A stretch of 50,847 nt of DNA from an uncultured Bacilli bacterium (GTDB taxonomy: Bacteria > Bacillota_I > Bacilli_A > RF39 > UBA660): positions 1-50,847 of the forward strand of contig CANQYO010000003.1 in assembly GCA_947628095.1 (NCBI GenBank), written 5' to 3'. Position numbers and translations under genes: made by a program. The notes beneath the pieces were generated by a model. It was not told where the DNA came from. It worked only from the letters and a program-made list of their open reading frames with translations, and searched no databases. This document shows, piece after piece, positions 1 to 10,347 of the stretch (the stretch's first letter is position 1; the number at the start of each line of letters is the position of its first letter).

Positions 1-117
1 AACGCCCTTATTTTGGACGTTTCTCTTACATTCTCTTTTCACTTTCTGAAACTGGAATTTACTTTTTCATTTCACGAAAAAAATTAAAAAACTAAAATAA
101 TTTAAATAAATATGTAT

Positions 118-263
118 AAACAACTAATACCTACATATAATATTCTTGGTGAGTGATATTAATTATTATTCACCAGAAACACATAGTTGTTTCTATAATA
201 AAACTCTATCAAACTTTAAATTTATATTTATATGTAAATTTTTAGTTAGTATGATAGAGTTTT
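118..263. other. Intergenic structured region: nested inverted repeats and a probable bidirectional terminator after tatD
   Basis: AAACAACTA (118-126) pairs with TAGTTGTTT (184-192) around TGGTGA (147-152)/TCACCA (170-175). AAACTCTATCA (~201-211) pairs with TGATAGAGTTTTT (252-264). Confidence 0.55.
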
Positions 264-283
264 TATTTATAAAAAACAAATAA

Positions 284-1063
284 TTAACTTATTCTATTGT
301 AAGTTCTTAATATATTTTGATTAGTTACCTTAATTATTTCTTCCCTGGAAATTCCCTTAATCTGACATAAATTATCACATATAATGCTTATATTTTTAGG
401 AGCATTTCTTTCTTTTCGAATAGGTTCAGGTGTTAAATAAGGACTATCTGTTTCAAGTACAATATTATCAAGAGGAATTTCTTTCAAAGTTTCCCTTAAC
501 TTAGTATTTTTAAAAGTAGATACTCCACCTATTCCTAGTAAACAACCAAGTTCAATATAACGTTTAGCATTTTCTAAAGCTTCTGTAAAACAATGAATTG
601 TAATACTTAAATCTTGATATTCTTTTAAAATATTATACGTATCATTAAAAGCAGCTCTTGAATGAATAACAACTGGTAATTTTAACTTTCTAGCTAAATC
701 AAGTTGTAAACGAAATATTCTTTGTTGTTCTTCCTTATTTTCTTTATTATGATAATAATCTAAACCAATTTCTCCAATACCAATTATTTTTTGATTATTT
801 TTTATTAAATCTTCTAAATAACTAATTGTTTGAGCATTAAAATCTTTAATCTCGTCAGGATGGATACCTATTGTTAGATAAATATTTGCATACTTTTTAA
901 TAATTTCTAAACCTTCATTAATTCCTTTTAAATCACAACCAGAAATAATAAAGTTAGAAACTCCACATTTATTTGCTTCTTCTAAAATACTTTCAATATT
1001 ATCAGTTAATTCTAAATGAAAATGTGTATCAGTTAAACCATTCTTATTCATTTTTATTATCAA
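284..1063 (-). CDS. tatD: TatD family metal-dependent DNase
   Basis: TDTHFHLE, IGEIGLDYY, LETDSPYLTPEP motifs; adjacent to metG as in Bacillus. Confidence 0.95.
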   Translation of the reverse strand: MIIKMNKNGLTDTHFHLELTDNIESILEEANKCGVSNFIISGCDLKGINEGLEIIKKYANIYLTIGIHPDEIKDFNAQTISYLEDLIKNNQKIIGIGEIGLDYYHNKENKEEQQRIFRLQLDLARKLKLPVVIHSRAAFNDTYNILKEYQDLSITIHCFTEALENAKRYIELGCLLGIGGVSTFKNTKLRETLKEIPLDNIVLETDSPYLTPEPIRKERNAPKNISIICDNLCQIKGISREEIIKVTNQNILRTYNRIS

Positions 1064-2576
1064 CTCTCATGAAAATTGGCTTAAAATCATTTATATGAAT
1101 ACCAAGTTCAAGATTACCAAAAGTTGTAATACTTGAAATATCTTCATTCTTAGTATTCAATTGACGTAGGATTTCATTGGCTGTCCTTGGTAAATAAGGT
1201 TTTAATAAAATTGCTCCAATTCTAATTGCTTCTAGTAAGTTATATAAAACAGTTTTTAAAAGTTCAGTCTTACCTTCTTTAGCAAGTACCCAAGGCATTG
1301 TCTCGTCTATATATTTATTACATCTTCTAAATATTTCAAATATATAATCTAAAGCTTCAGGAACTTCTAATTTATCCATAGCTTCAACTACTTTATCATG
1401 AGTATTTATTACTAAATCAATTAAATCATTATCAAAAGATGTTGTTTCTTCTCCTTTTTTAATTTCACCATCAAAATATTTAGTTAACATAGATAACGTT
1501 CTATTTACTAAATTTCCAACAGTATTAGCTAAATCAGTATTATATCTTGTAATTAACAAATCTAAACTAAAATTACCATCACTTCCAAATGGAACTTCAC
1601 GAAGTAAATAATATCTTATAGCATCGACACCATAAGCTTTAATATATTCTCTTGGGTCTTCATAATTTCCCAAACTCTTAGATATTTTACCACCATTGAT
1701 AACTAACCAACCATGTCCAAATACTTGATGTGGTAATGGTAAATCTAAAGCCATTAAAATAGCTGGCCAAATAATTGTATGAAAACGAACTATTTCCTTT
1801 CCTACAATATGTAAATCAGCTGGCCAATATTTTTTAAACAACGTATCGTCAGAACTTAAATAACCTAATGCACTTATATAATTTGAAAGAGCATCTAACC
1901 AAACATAAACAACATGTTTTTCGTCAAATGTAACAGGTATTCCCCAATCAAATGAAGTACGAGAAACACATAAATCTTCAAGACCTGGTTTTATAAAATT
2001 ATTAATCATTTCATTCTTTCTAGAAACTGGTTGAATAAACTCAGGATGTGTTTCTATATATTCTAATAATCTATCTTGATATTTACTTAATTTAAAGAAA
2101 TATGCTTCTTCACGAACTAAATTAACTTCTCTTCCACAATCTGGACATTTACCATCAACTAATTGAGTTTCAGTCCAAAAAGATTCACATGGTGTACAAT
2201 AAAGTCCTTTATATTCTCCTTTATAAATATCTCCTTTATCATATAATTTCTTAAAGATTTTTTGAACTGCACGGACATGTTCTTCGTCCGTTGTTCTTAT
2301 AAATTTATCATAAGAAATATCTAAACATTTCCATAAATCTTTAGCATTTTCAATAACCTTATCTACATATTCTTGAGGTGTTACCCCACTTTCTATAGCT
2401 TTTTTTTGAATTTTTAAACCATGTTCATCACTTCCAGTTAAGAAATAAACATCATATCCTTCTTGTTTTTTAAAACGAGCTATACTATCTGCTACTACTG
2501 TCGTATAACAATGTCCAATATGAAAATTTGCAGAAGGATAATATATTGGAGTTGTTATATAATATTTTTTTTCCAT
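1044..2576 (-). CDS. metG: Methionyl-tRNA synthetase
   Basis: YYPSANFHIGHCYTT (HIGH-type), KISKSLGN (KMSKS-type), zinc-knuckle cysteines CTPC..CPDC; T-box leader upstream. Confidence 0.97.
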   Translation of the reverse strand: MEKKYYITTPIYYPSANFHIGHCYTTVVADSIARFKKQEGYDVYFLTGSDEHGLKIQKKAIESGVTPQEYVDKVIENAKDLWKCLDISYDKFIRTTDEEHVRAVQKIFKKLYDKGDIYKGEYKGLYCTPCESFWTETQLVDGKCPDCGREVNLVREEAYFFKLSKYQDRLLEYIETHPEFIQPVSRKNEMINNFIKPGLEDLCVSRTSFDWGIPVTFDEKHVVYVWLDALSNYISALGYLSSDDTLFKKYWPADLHIVGKEIVRFHTIIWPAILMALDLPLPHQVFGHGWLVINGGKISKSLGNYEDPREYIKAYGVDAIRYYLLREVPFGSDGNFSLDLLITRYNTDLANTVGNLVNRTLSMLTKYFDGEIKKGEETTSFDNDLIDLVINTHDKVVEAMDKLEVPEALDYIFEIFRRCNKYIDETMPWVLAKEGKTELLKTVLYNLLEAIRIGAILLKPYLPRTANEILRQLNTKNEDISSITTFGNLELGIHINDFKPIFMRVDNKNE

Positions 2577-2661
2577 AATTCACCCTTTACATAAAATACC
2601 TTTCTTCTAATTTTATTTTTAAATTTATTAAAAGTTACACATCCGTTTCATATTCACCTCA

Positions 2662-2860
2662 TAAAAAAACGAGTTCTTCCTAAAGGACGAAAAACTCGTG
2701 GTACCACCTTAATTTACATATTTCTATGCCTCAAACTTTTTAACGCAAGTAACGTGTTTCCAAGCTCCAAAACCATCTTCAATTTTAAATTTTTGTTTTT
2801 CTCACCAACCAAAACATCTCTTAAAAAATCTAAAATTTACTCATTTCTTCTTTGCTTTAT
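2662..2860 (-). promoter_or_regulatory. T-box leader upstream of metG
   Basis: On the minus strand: AAGGTGGTACCACG T-box followed by the terminator ACGAGTTTTTCGTCCTTTAGGAAGAACTCGTTTTTTT. Candidate AUG specifier at 2774-2776. Candidate -35 TTGAAT / -10 TAGAAT (17 bp) overlaps the end of the spoVT-like gene. Confidence 0.93.
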
Positions 2861-2887
2861 GCATGTATTCTATCATAAAAAAATAAA

Positions 2888-3418
2888 CTATTCAAGATAT
2901 TTATCTAAAAATAATTCCATGATTTTAAATATTTCTAAATCTTCTTTAGTAATATTATTCTCTGATAACATAATTAAAAGTCCTACTGTATCTCCATTTT
3001 TAATAATTGTTTTTATATTATAAGCAACAGTAATTGCCTCTTTATCATTTATTAAAGTTAAAGAAATTGGTTCTGTTTCTAAAACATCACTTCTCGTATC
3101 TATTAAATGACTAAGATAAGGACTAATAAATTTTCCTTTTAATTCCTGATATTTATATGGTGTTAAAACAATAGAACTTAAATCTGTAAAAAATATATAT
3201 TTTTCTTTAACATTTTCAATTACTGAAATTAAATTAGCAAGGGCAATATCATATTTATCTATATTTGAATAACGATTTAAAATAATACTATCGTTTGAAA
3301 CATTTATTTCAACTTGTTCATTTTCTTTTATTTTTAAAACTTTTCTAATTTCTTTTGGTATAACTATTCTTCCTAAACTATCAACTCTTCTTACCATACC
3401 TGTTGCCAAATTAATCAC
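2888..3418 (-). CDS. spoVT: SpoVT/AbrB-type transcriptional regulator with GAF-like C-terminal domain
   Basis: TGMVRRVDSLGRIVIPKEIRKVLKI AbrB domain; C-terminal half resembles SpoVT; near mfd as in Bacillus. Confidence 0.8.
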   Translation of the reverse strand: MINLATGMVRRVDSLGRIVIPKEIRKVLKIKENEQVEINVSNDSIILNRYSNIDKYDIALANLISVIENVKEKYIFFTDLSSIVLTPYKYQELKGKFISPYLSHLIDTRSDVLETEPISLTLINDKEAITVAYNIKTIIKNGDTVGLLIMLSENNITKEDLEIFKIMELFLDKYLE

Positions 3419-3479
3419 CCAATTTTAGTATTGATTAAAATTTAATAATTATACAAAAAAATGAAGAAATATAAGAATT

Positions 3480-4073
3480 TTATATTTCTCCAACAGTATT
3501 TTTATTAAGTTCTAAATATTTAGAATAAGTTTCTTTAAAAGTATTAATTAAAATTGTATCACGAGTTTTAACAATATCTAAAACTTTTTCATTTAAGTTA
3601 GTAATAAATATTTCATTTAAATAAGAATTTAAGCGTTTATTTTTAAATTCTTCCTTAATGTATTTTTTAATTGAATTTTCTAAAAGTTCAATTAATTCTT
3701 TTGAATATTCACTTAACTCTTCTTTAAATGAATTTAGATTTTCATTCAATTTTATTTTAAATACATCAATATTAGCTATTAAATCTAAGTTAGATTTTAA
3801 ATATTTACTTTTAGAATTAATTAAATTCATTAATTTTTCCTGATAGGAATTAACAAATATTTGAATTTGTTTAGTTATTTCTTCTTTATTAGTAAAACTT
3901 TCATTTATTTCAAGAATTTTTAAATTTACAGTATCGGGAATAGAATTCAAGAGATTATCAATTGCTAAAATTAGAACTTCCATATTATTGTCAATATCAA
4001 GATTTAGTTTATTTAAGTATATTTCTTTATTTTTTACTTCTAACTGCTTCTTAACATCTTCTTCTTTTTCCAT
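3480..4073 (-). CDS. Hypothetical coiled-coil protein
   Basis: Intact 197-aa ORF, charged and helical; located between spoVT-like and DUF368 genes. Confidence 0.6.
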   Translation of the reverse strand: MEKEEDVKKQLEVKNKEIYLNKLNLDIDNNMEVLILAIDNLLNSIPDTVNLKILEINESFTNKEEITKQIQIFVNSYQEKLMNLINSKSKYLKSNLDLIANIDVFKIKLNENLNSFKEELSEYSKELIELLENSIKKYIKEEFKNKRLNSYLNEIFITNLNEKVLDIVKTRDTILINTFKETYSKYLELNKNTVGEI

Positions 4074-4164
4074 ATTAACCCTTTCTATTATTCAATTTAC
4101 AAGAATAGCATAGCAATTTTTAATAAAAAAGTCAAATTTAAAAAAAATTAAGACTTTTTAAATC

Positions 4165-5010
4165 TTAATTTTCAAGTTCACCCATTTTATAAGCAAGAAG
4201 GAAGCCAACTATAAACAAAACGGCCGCTACTAAAGCTTCAATTATAGAAAAGCTAGTTGCTAAAAGAGGGTAAATAATAGCAATAATAGAAGCTAAGACA
4301 AAACCAAGAACGCCATAATAGGTTTTAGTTTCATATTTCTTCAATAAAAATTCAATTAATTTAGCCACTAAGATTATACCAATTATTACTCCAAGACCAA
4401 ATGGTGCTAAGATTAAAAAGTTATGTCCTAATAAACTAAAATTAGTTAAACTACGAATTGTATCAATAAGAGGTTTATAATAACCTAAAAACATTAAAAC
4501 AAAAGAACCACTTATACCAGGAATAATCATTGTAGAAGATGCAAGCATTCCAACTAAAAATAAAATTACATAACCACCAAAAGTTAAATTATTAAAACTA
4601 ACAACCAAATCTCCTGATTTTAAAAAGGTTAAAACTGTAATTAAAACAAATGTTAAAGCAAAAATTAACCAATTACTAATACTTTTCTTTTTAGTATTTA
4701 CTTTCTTCCATAAAACAGGTATTCCCCCTAAAATTAAACCTATGAAAAACAAAGTTGTTGCAAAGGGAAATTTATCTAAACTTATTCCGATAATCTTACT
4801 AAACAATAAAATAGCTAATACAAGTCCTATGGCAATTGGTAATAAAAATTTTAGATTTTTCTTGAAATTTTGAAAGAAATGACTGATTGTTTCAATTAAT
4901 TCTTCGTATATTCCAAGCGTAATCATTAATGTTCCCCCACTTACACCTGGAATTACATTAGCAAGTCCTATAAACATTCCTTTAATAATTAACATTATAT
5001 TTTTTTTCAT
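4165..5010 (-). CDS. DUF368 family membrane protein
   Basis: KGMFIGLANVIPGVSGGTLMITLGIYEELI and STMIIPGISGSFVLMFLGYY motifs. Confidence 0.9.
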   Translation of the reverse strand: MKKNIMLIIKGMFIGLANVIPGVSGGTLMITLGIYEELIETISHFFQNFKKNLKFLLPIAIGLVLAILLFSKIIGISLDKFPFATTLFFIGLILGGIPVLWKKVNTKKKSISNWLIFALTFVLITVLTFLKSGDLVVSFNNLTFGGYVILFLVGMLASSTMIIPGISGSFVLMFLGYYKPLIDTIRSLTNFSLLGHNFLILAPFGLGVIIGIILVAKLIEFLLKKYETKTYYGVLGFVLASIIAIIYPLLATSFSIIEALVAAVLFIVGFLLAYKMGELEN

Positions 5011-5072
5011 AATACTCCTTTATTTATCTCTTCTTAATTATATTATTTTTTAACTTAAATAGAAACTATTTT

Positions 5073-8000
5073 TTAAGATTTTAATAAATCTATTAAATAA
5101 TAAATTGGATGTTTTTCTAAATTAGTTGTTATAAGAGTTACAAAAAGTCTAAAATGTTGATAACTAAATTTAAAATTACGACTTATTTCATAAGCTTTCA
5201 TGAATAATTCGTCTCCATTTATTTCTTTAGTTTTTTCAATACTAAATATTAATTCTATTTTATTTTTCTCTTCATGTACTTCTTCAATTCCAGCTTGTTT
5301 AGCTAATTTTTCAAACCATTCTTCTTGCATATAAATTAACATATCTTCATTTATCTTACCAAATCTATCTTCAAGTTCAGCTTTAATATCTTTTAATTTA
5401 TCATAAGAATTAATTGTATTGATTAATTTATGAATTTCAATCTTTAAATCATTATCTGAAACATAATTCTCGTCAATATGAGTTGAAACATTAATTAAAG
5501 GTTTTTCTTCTTTAACAACTTCTTCAACTATTTCTTCACCTTTTAAACGTTTTACTTCGTCATTTAAGATTTTTAAATATAAATCTATTCCTACTGTATC
5601 AATAAAACCAGCTTGTTCACTTCCTAATATATCACCAGCTCCACGAATTGATAAATCACGACTAGCAATTGAATAACCACTTCCAAGTTCTGTAAATTCT
5701 TTTAAAACATTTAAACGTTTAATAGCTGCTTCAGTTAACATTTTACGTTCAGGATACATTAAATAAGCATAAGCAATTTTATCACTTCTACCTACTCGTC
5801 CTCTAATTTGATATAATTGAGCAAGTCCAAAGCAATTAGCATCTAAAACAATTAACGTATTAGCATTAGCTATATCAATTCCTGTTTCAATTATAGTTGT
5901 ACAAAGTAAAATATCATATTCATGATTAATAAATTTTAACATTCTATCTTCAAGTTCAATTTTACTTAATTTTCCATGAGCCACAATAATTCTAGCACTA
6001 GGAACTAATTTTTGAATTTCTTCTTTTTTAGCTTCTATTGTTTCAACCCGATTATAAAGAATAAATACTTGCCCATCTCGACTAATTTCTTTAACAATGG
6101 CATCTTTAATAATTTCTTCTTGCTCATAAACAACATAGGTTTGAACAGGAAATCTATTAACTGGTGGAGTTTCAATTACTGAAATAGACCTAATTCCAAC
6201 AATAGACATTTGTAAAGTTCTTGGAATAGGAGTAGCTGTTAAAGTCAAAACATCAACTGATGCTTTATATTCACGTAATTTTTCTTTATGAGCTACTCCA
6301 AATCTTTGTTCTTCGTCAATTATCAATAACCCTAAATTTTTAGGTTTTATATCATTACTTAATAAACGATGTGTTCCAATTACTAAATCATAAGTTCCAT
6401 TTTTTAAACCTTCTGTTATTTCTTTTGCTTGTTTAGGAGTTGTAAATCGATTTAAAAGTCCTATTTTGATTGGAAAATTTTTAAATCTCTCAACTGCACT
6501 TTGATATTGCTGGTTAGATAAAATAGTTGTTGGGCATAAATAAAGAACTTGTTTAGCATCATATACTGCTTTAAATATAGCTCGAAAAGCAACTTCCGTT
6601 TTACCAAACCCTACATCTCCACATAGAAGTCTATCCATTGGATGGCTATCTTCCATATCTTTTTTTATTTCTAAAAAAGCTTTAATTTGGTCTTTCGTTG
6701 GAGTATAAATAAATTCATTATAAAACTCTTCATGATAACTAGTATCTTTAGAAAAAGCAAAACCTTGTTGCATTTCTCTTTCAGCATAAATATGAATTAA
6801 TTTAGCTGCTATATCATGTACTTTATTAATAATTCTTTGTTTATTCTTTTTCCATTCCAAACTTCCTAAGCCATTAACTTTAGGAACCATCCCTTCTTTA
6901 CCAGAATATTTACTAATTAAATCTATTTTTTCAACTGGAATATATAGTTTATCGTCACCTTTATATAAAATCTCTAAATAATCTTTTTTTAAAGAATTAA
7001 CTGTTAAAGTTTTAATTCCATTATAAATACCTATTCCATTAATACTATGAACGATATAATCTCCTACTTCTAATTTATTTATATTATTTATTTTAGTAGC
7101 ATATTTAAACTTAGTTTTATACTTATGCTTTTTAGTTTGCATATTAAATAAATCAGCACTTGTTAAAATAATACGATTATCATATATAAACCCTTTTTGT
7201 AAATCTAAAGTAATGATATTAACAATATCAAAATTTAAATTATCAGTAGTTGTTAGTATGTATGGAACTTCAAGATACTTAATAAAATTTTTAATTTGAT
7301 ACTCTTTTAAACAAATAATTACCTGTTTTTTAGAAGCTAAAGCTTGTTTTAAATAATTATTAATTGCTTCAATATTTTCATGAAATTTAGGTGCTTCAGT
7401 GACTTTAAAATCATGTTCTTCAATAAATTTATGATTAACAACTAAATTATCAAGACTTAAGTAATGAATAACTTTATTACTATCTAAAATATCTAAATTA
7501 AACATATAATTACCATGATAATCTTTATCTCCTTCATGATAACTTTTTATTTCTTCTTGTATTTTCTGATATGCAGTAGATATTCTTGTATAGTCTTTAA
7601 CAACTGTTAAATGTTTATCTAAATAGCCTTCTATATTAGTAATTTCTTTATTATAAAAAGGTAAATTCTTTTGCTCTTTAGATACTTCTTGACTATTATC
7701 ATCTAATAAAAACTCTGTATAAGGGTAAATAGTTATTTCTTTTATTTCTTTCAAAGATTTTTGAGTTTCTTCGTCAAATATACGAATGGAATCTATTTCA
7801 TCACCAAAAAATTCTAAACGAATTGGATGGTTATTAGAAACAGGAAAGATATCGATTATAAAACCTCTAACTCCTAATTCTCCAGTAGTCGTTACTATTG
7901 TTTCACGTTTATAACCCATATTAAATAGTTTTAAAACTAAGTCTTTAGGGTTTATTTCTTCACCTATTTTTAAAGTAAGAATATTTGAAAGATAAGTTTT

Positions 8001-8354
8001 TTTACTTGGTAAATATCTTAAATATCCCATTAAATGAGTAATAACTATTTTTTTAGATTCTAAAATTAATTCATTTAAAGTTTCTAATCTGGTAACCATT
8101 AAATCAGGACTGGAACTAATAGCAACACTAGTTAAAAAATCGTCCATTGGAAAAAATAAGACATCTTTAGTTATATTACTTAAAATATTTAATAAATTAC
8201 TAGCCTCTGTGATATTACTAGTTAAAACTAAAATACCTTTATTTGAAGTTTTAAGTTTTTTTACTAACCAAAGGCAAAAAGACTCATCAGTCATTCCTGA
8301 TAAGCCAACATTTTCTTCTTGTTTTATATTAAATATATCAAATAAATTATGCAT
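5073..8354 (-). CDS. mfd: Transcription-repair coupling factor Mfd
   Basis: GDVGFGKTEVAFRA, DEEQRFGV, LTATPIPRTLQMS, QIRGRVGRS; 1093 aa; adjacent to pth. Confidence 0.97.
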   Translation of the reverse strand: MHNLFDIFNIKQEENVGLSGMTDESFCLWLVKKLKTSNKGILVLTSNITEASNLLNILSNITKDVLFFPMDDFLTSVAISSSPDLMVTRLETLNELILESKKIVITHLMGYLRYLPSKKTYLSNILTLKIGEEINPKDLVLKLFNMGYKRETIVTTTGELGVRGFIIDIFPVSNNHPIRLEFFGDEIDSIRIFDEETQKSLKEIKEITIYPYTEFLLDDNSQEVSKEQKNLPFYNKEITNIEGYLDKHLTVVKDYTRISTAYQKIQEEIKSYHEGDKDYHGNYMFNLDILDSNKVIHYLSLDNLVVNHKFIEEHDFKVTEAPKFHENIEAINNYLKQALASKKQVIICLKEYQIKNFIKYLEVPYILTTTDNLNFDIVNIITLDLQKGFIYDNRIILTSADLFNMQTKKHKYKTKFKYATKINNINKLEVGDYIVHSINGIGIYNGIKTLTVNSLKKDYLEILYKGDDKLYIPVEKIDLISKYSGKEGMVPKVNGLGSLEWKKNKQRIINKVHDIAAKLIHIYAEREMQQGFAFSKDTSYHEEFYNEFIYTPTKDQIKAFLEIKKDMEDSHPMDRLLCGDVGFGKTEVAFRAIFKAVYDAKQVLYLCPTTILSNQQYQSAVERFKNFPIKIGLLNRFTTPKQAKEITEGLKNGTYDLVIGTHRLLSNDIKPKNLGLLIIDEEQRFGVAHKEKLREYKASVDVLTLTATPIPRTLQMSIVGIRSISVIETPPVNRFPVQTYVVYEQEEIIKDAIVKEISRDGQVFILYNRVETIEAKKEEIQKLVPSARIIVAHGKLSKIELEDRMLKFINHEYDILLCTTIIETGIDIANANTLIVLDANCFGLAQLYQIRGRVGRSDKIAYAYLMYPERKMLTEAAIKRLNVLKEFTELGSGYSIASRDLSIRGAGDILGSEQAGFIDTVGIDLYLKILNDEVKRLKGEEIVEEVVKEEKPLINVSTHIDENYVSDNDLKIEIHKLINTINSYDKLKDIKAELEDRFGKINEDMLIYMQEEWFEKLAKQAGIEEVHEEKNKIELIFSIEKTKEINGDELFMKAYEISRNFKFSYQHFRLFVTLITTNLEKHPIYYLIDLLKS

Positions 8355-8914
8355 TATATTCTCCTATTATATTCTGCCATTAATCTATCAAACGACATAG
8401 TAAAATAGTCGTCTAAAATATTCATAATTAAGGGTTCGAGTTGAGTAAAAACCAACATTTCTTCTCTATTAAAATTACCTAATACATAATCTTTAGTATC
8501 TATCTCTTTATTATTAGAAATTCCTATCTTTAATCTTTTAAAATCTTCACCTATATAGTTAATTATATTTTTTATACCATTATGTCCCCCACTTGAACCT
8601 TGGCTTTTTAATTTAAGTGAACCTAAAGGAATATCTAAATCGTCATGAATTACCAAAATATCAGAATTCTCTATTTTATAATAATTTTTAAATTTAACAA
8701 CAACTTCACCCGATAAATTCATAAATGATAAAGGTTTTAAAAAGATTACATCTTGATTACGATACTTAGTTTTTAAATATAACCCATTAAATTTCTCTTT
8801 AAATTCCCCTAAATTCTTTTCTTTAATAAATAAATCAAGGAATTTAAAACCAACATTATGTCTTGTATTTTGATATTCTAAACCAGGGTTTCCAAGTCCT
8901 ACAATTAATTTCAT
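8354..8914 (-). CDS. pth: Peptidyl-tRNA hydrolase
   Basis: MKLIVGLGNPGLEYQNTRHNVGF, FLKPLSFMNLSG, HDDLDIPLG. Confidence 0.97.
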   Translation of the reverse strand: MKLIVGLGNPGLEYQNTRHNVGFKFLDLFIKEKNLGEFKEKFNGLYLKTKYRNQDVIFLKPLSFMNLSGEVVVKFKNYYKIENSDILVIHDDLDIPLGSLKLKSQGSSGGHNGIKNIINYIGEDFKRLKIGISNNKEIDTKDYVLGNFNREEMLVFTQLEPLIMNILDDYFTMSFDRLMAEYNRRI

Positions 8915-8937
8915 AATTCCTCCTTTATTTTTTATTT

Positions 8938-10338
8938 TTATTCATTAACTAATTTTTTTACTTTCTCTTCTTGTTTTTCTTCTTGCTTTTTACTAAAAAA
9001 TCTTTTAGTTGCAAGAGCTAAAGTTTTATCATACAAACAATTATGCTCTTTTAAGAAATTAATTATCTCGTCTTTTTCTTCTTTAGTTACAACATGTCCT
9101 GAACCAATAATTGGCATATTTTCTGCATCAAATTCAACATTAACAGTTAATTTATCTTCATAGAAATAACGAATACTTCTCTCGTTTAAAGGTATTAAAT
9201 CTTTATTTCTTGAAAAGAAACATCTAAATAAATATAATTGTTGTTTATTACATTTACCTTTTAATTCTTGTTCATATAATTCATTAAAAGATAAATTAGT
9301 TATCATATAATAATCTAAGATATTGAATGGACGAACTGTTCCATTATCTTCAATTCCTGATTGTAAATAATATAAAATTGTATCTGCAATTGAATTGGGT
9401 TTTGTAAGTGATTGATATTTTTTATATAATTTTTTATCTTTTAGTTTTATTAAATTTAAATAGTATTCCCATTGTTTATTAGTTAAATTATGAGCTTTTA
9501 GAAATTCTTCAAAAGATATTTGACTTTCTACATTTTCTTCTTGTTCTATATATTCTTCTAAAAGCTTTTTACCTTCTTTAAATTCAACTACTAGCATATC
9601 AACATTTCCATATTTTCTATCATATTCTAATTTTTTAATTTGATATTCATTATAATATTTTAATTTTTCAAGTAACTCTTCTTTTTCTTCTTCAGTTAAA
9701 GAAAATTCTTTAGCATAGTCATTTACTTTATTAATAAGAGTTGTTACATTTAAAATACTATTGTCAAATATATTAATCACTTCTTGAAGATTTGCTGCAT
9801 TACGAATATCAGTTAAAGTTTCTGTTATAGTTGTAATTTTTTCTTTTAATAAGTATTTATAATGTTCTTCAACTTCTGAAACAGAAACTTTTCTAGCAAG
9901 TTCAAATCTAGCTACTCGAACACAAGTATCATGAAAATCTAAATTCCAGTTTTTTAATAAATTTTCAATTGCAAGTAAATCATAGTTAAGATTTGCCATA
10001 TTACTTTGAATAAATGACATAATATTATATATTAAACTTTCATTGGTATATATACCACCAATTATATCTTCAACACTTTTTGTTTCTTGATTTCCCATTG
10101 CCTTAATTACTTTTTCATATTGAGTTATATAACGCATAGCATCACTTCCAACAAGAAAACGCATAATTAAAGTTGGCATTTCATAAAACTTTTGTTCTAA
10201 ATTTTTAGTTAAATACATAAAAACTGCTTGTTTAAATTCTTTTTCTTTTAAATTGTGTTTTTGAATATACTTTAAAATTGCTCTATTACTCCATTTATTT
10301 CTAACACATATTTGATAATATTTTTCCATTTCTTCCAT
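8938..10338 (-). CDS. Hypothetical protein, 466 aa
   Basis: Intact ORF inside a conserved operon; no family recognised. Confidence 0.7.
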   Translation of the reverse strand: MEEMEKYYQICVRNKWSNRAILKYIQKHNLKEKEFKQAVFMYLTKNLEQKFYEMPTLIMRFLVGSDAMRYITQYEKVIKAMGNQETKSVEDIIGGIYTNESLIYNIMSFIQSNMANLNYDLLAIENLLKNWNLDFHDTCVRVARFELARKVSVSEVEEHYKYLLKEKITTITETLTDIRNAANLQEVINIFDNSILNVTTLINKVNDYAKEFSLTEEEKEELLEKLKYYNEYQIKKLEYDRKYGNVDMLVVEFKEGKKLLEEYIEQEENVESQISFEEFLKAHNLTNKQWEYYLNLIKLKDKKLYKKYQSLTKPNSIADTILYYLQSGIEDNGTVRPFNILDYYMITNLSFNELYEQELKGKCNKQQLYLFRCFFSRNKDLIPLNERSIRYFYEDKLTVNVEFDAENMPIIGSGHVVTKEEKDEIINFLKEHNCLYDKTLALATKRFFSKKQEEKQEEKVKKLVNE

Positions 10339-10347
10339 ATAAACCTC

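Noticed and set aside
340-356. Second Noc-like site (TCTTCCCTGGAAAT)
   Set aside because: Three mismatches and asymmetric; too weak
2754-3023. Plus-strand ORF over the T-box and spoVT-like end
   Set aside because: Antisense to the metG T-box leader and the spoVT-like CDS; no family; composition artefact
7899-7914. TGTTTCACGTTTATAA in mfd as a parS site
   Set aside because: Only about 12 of 16 positions match TGTTTCACGTGAAACA and the right half is not palindromic; no convincing parS seen by eye in the window
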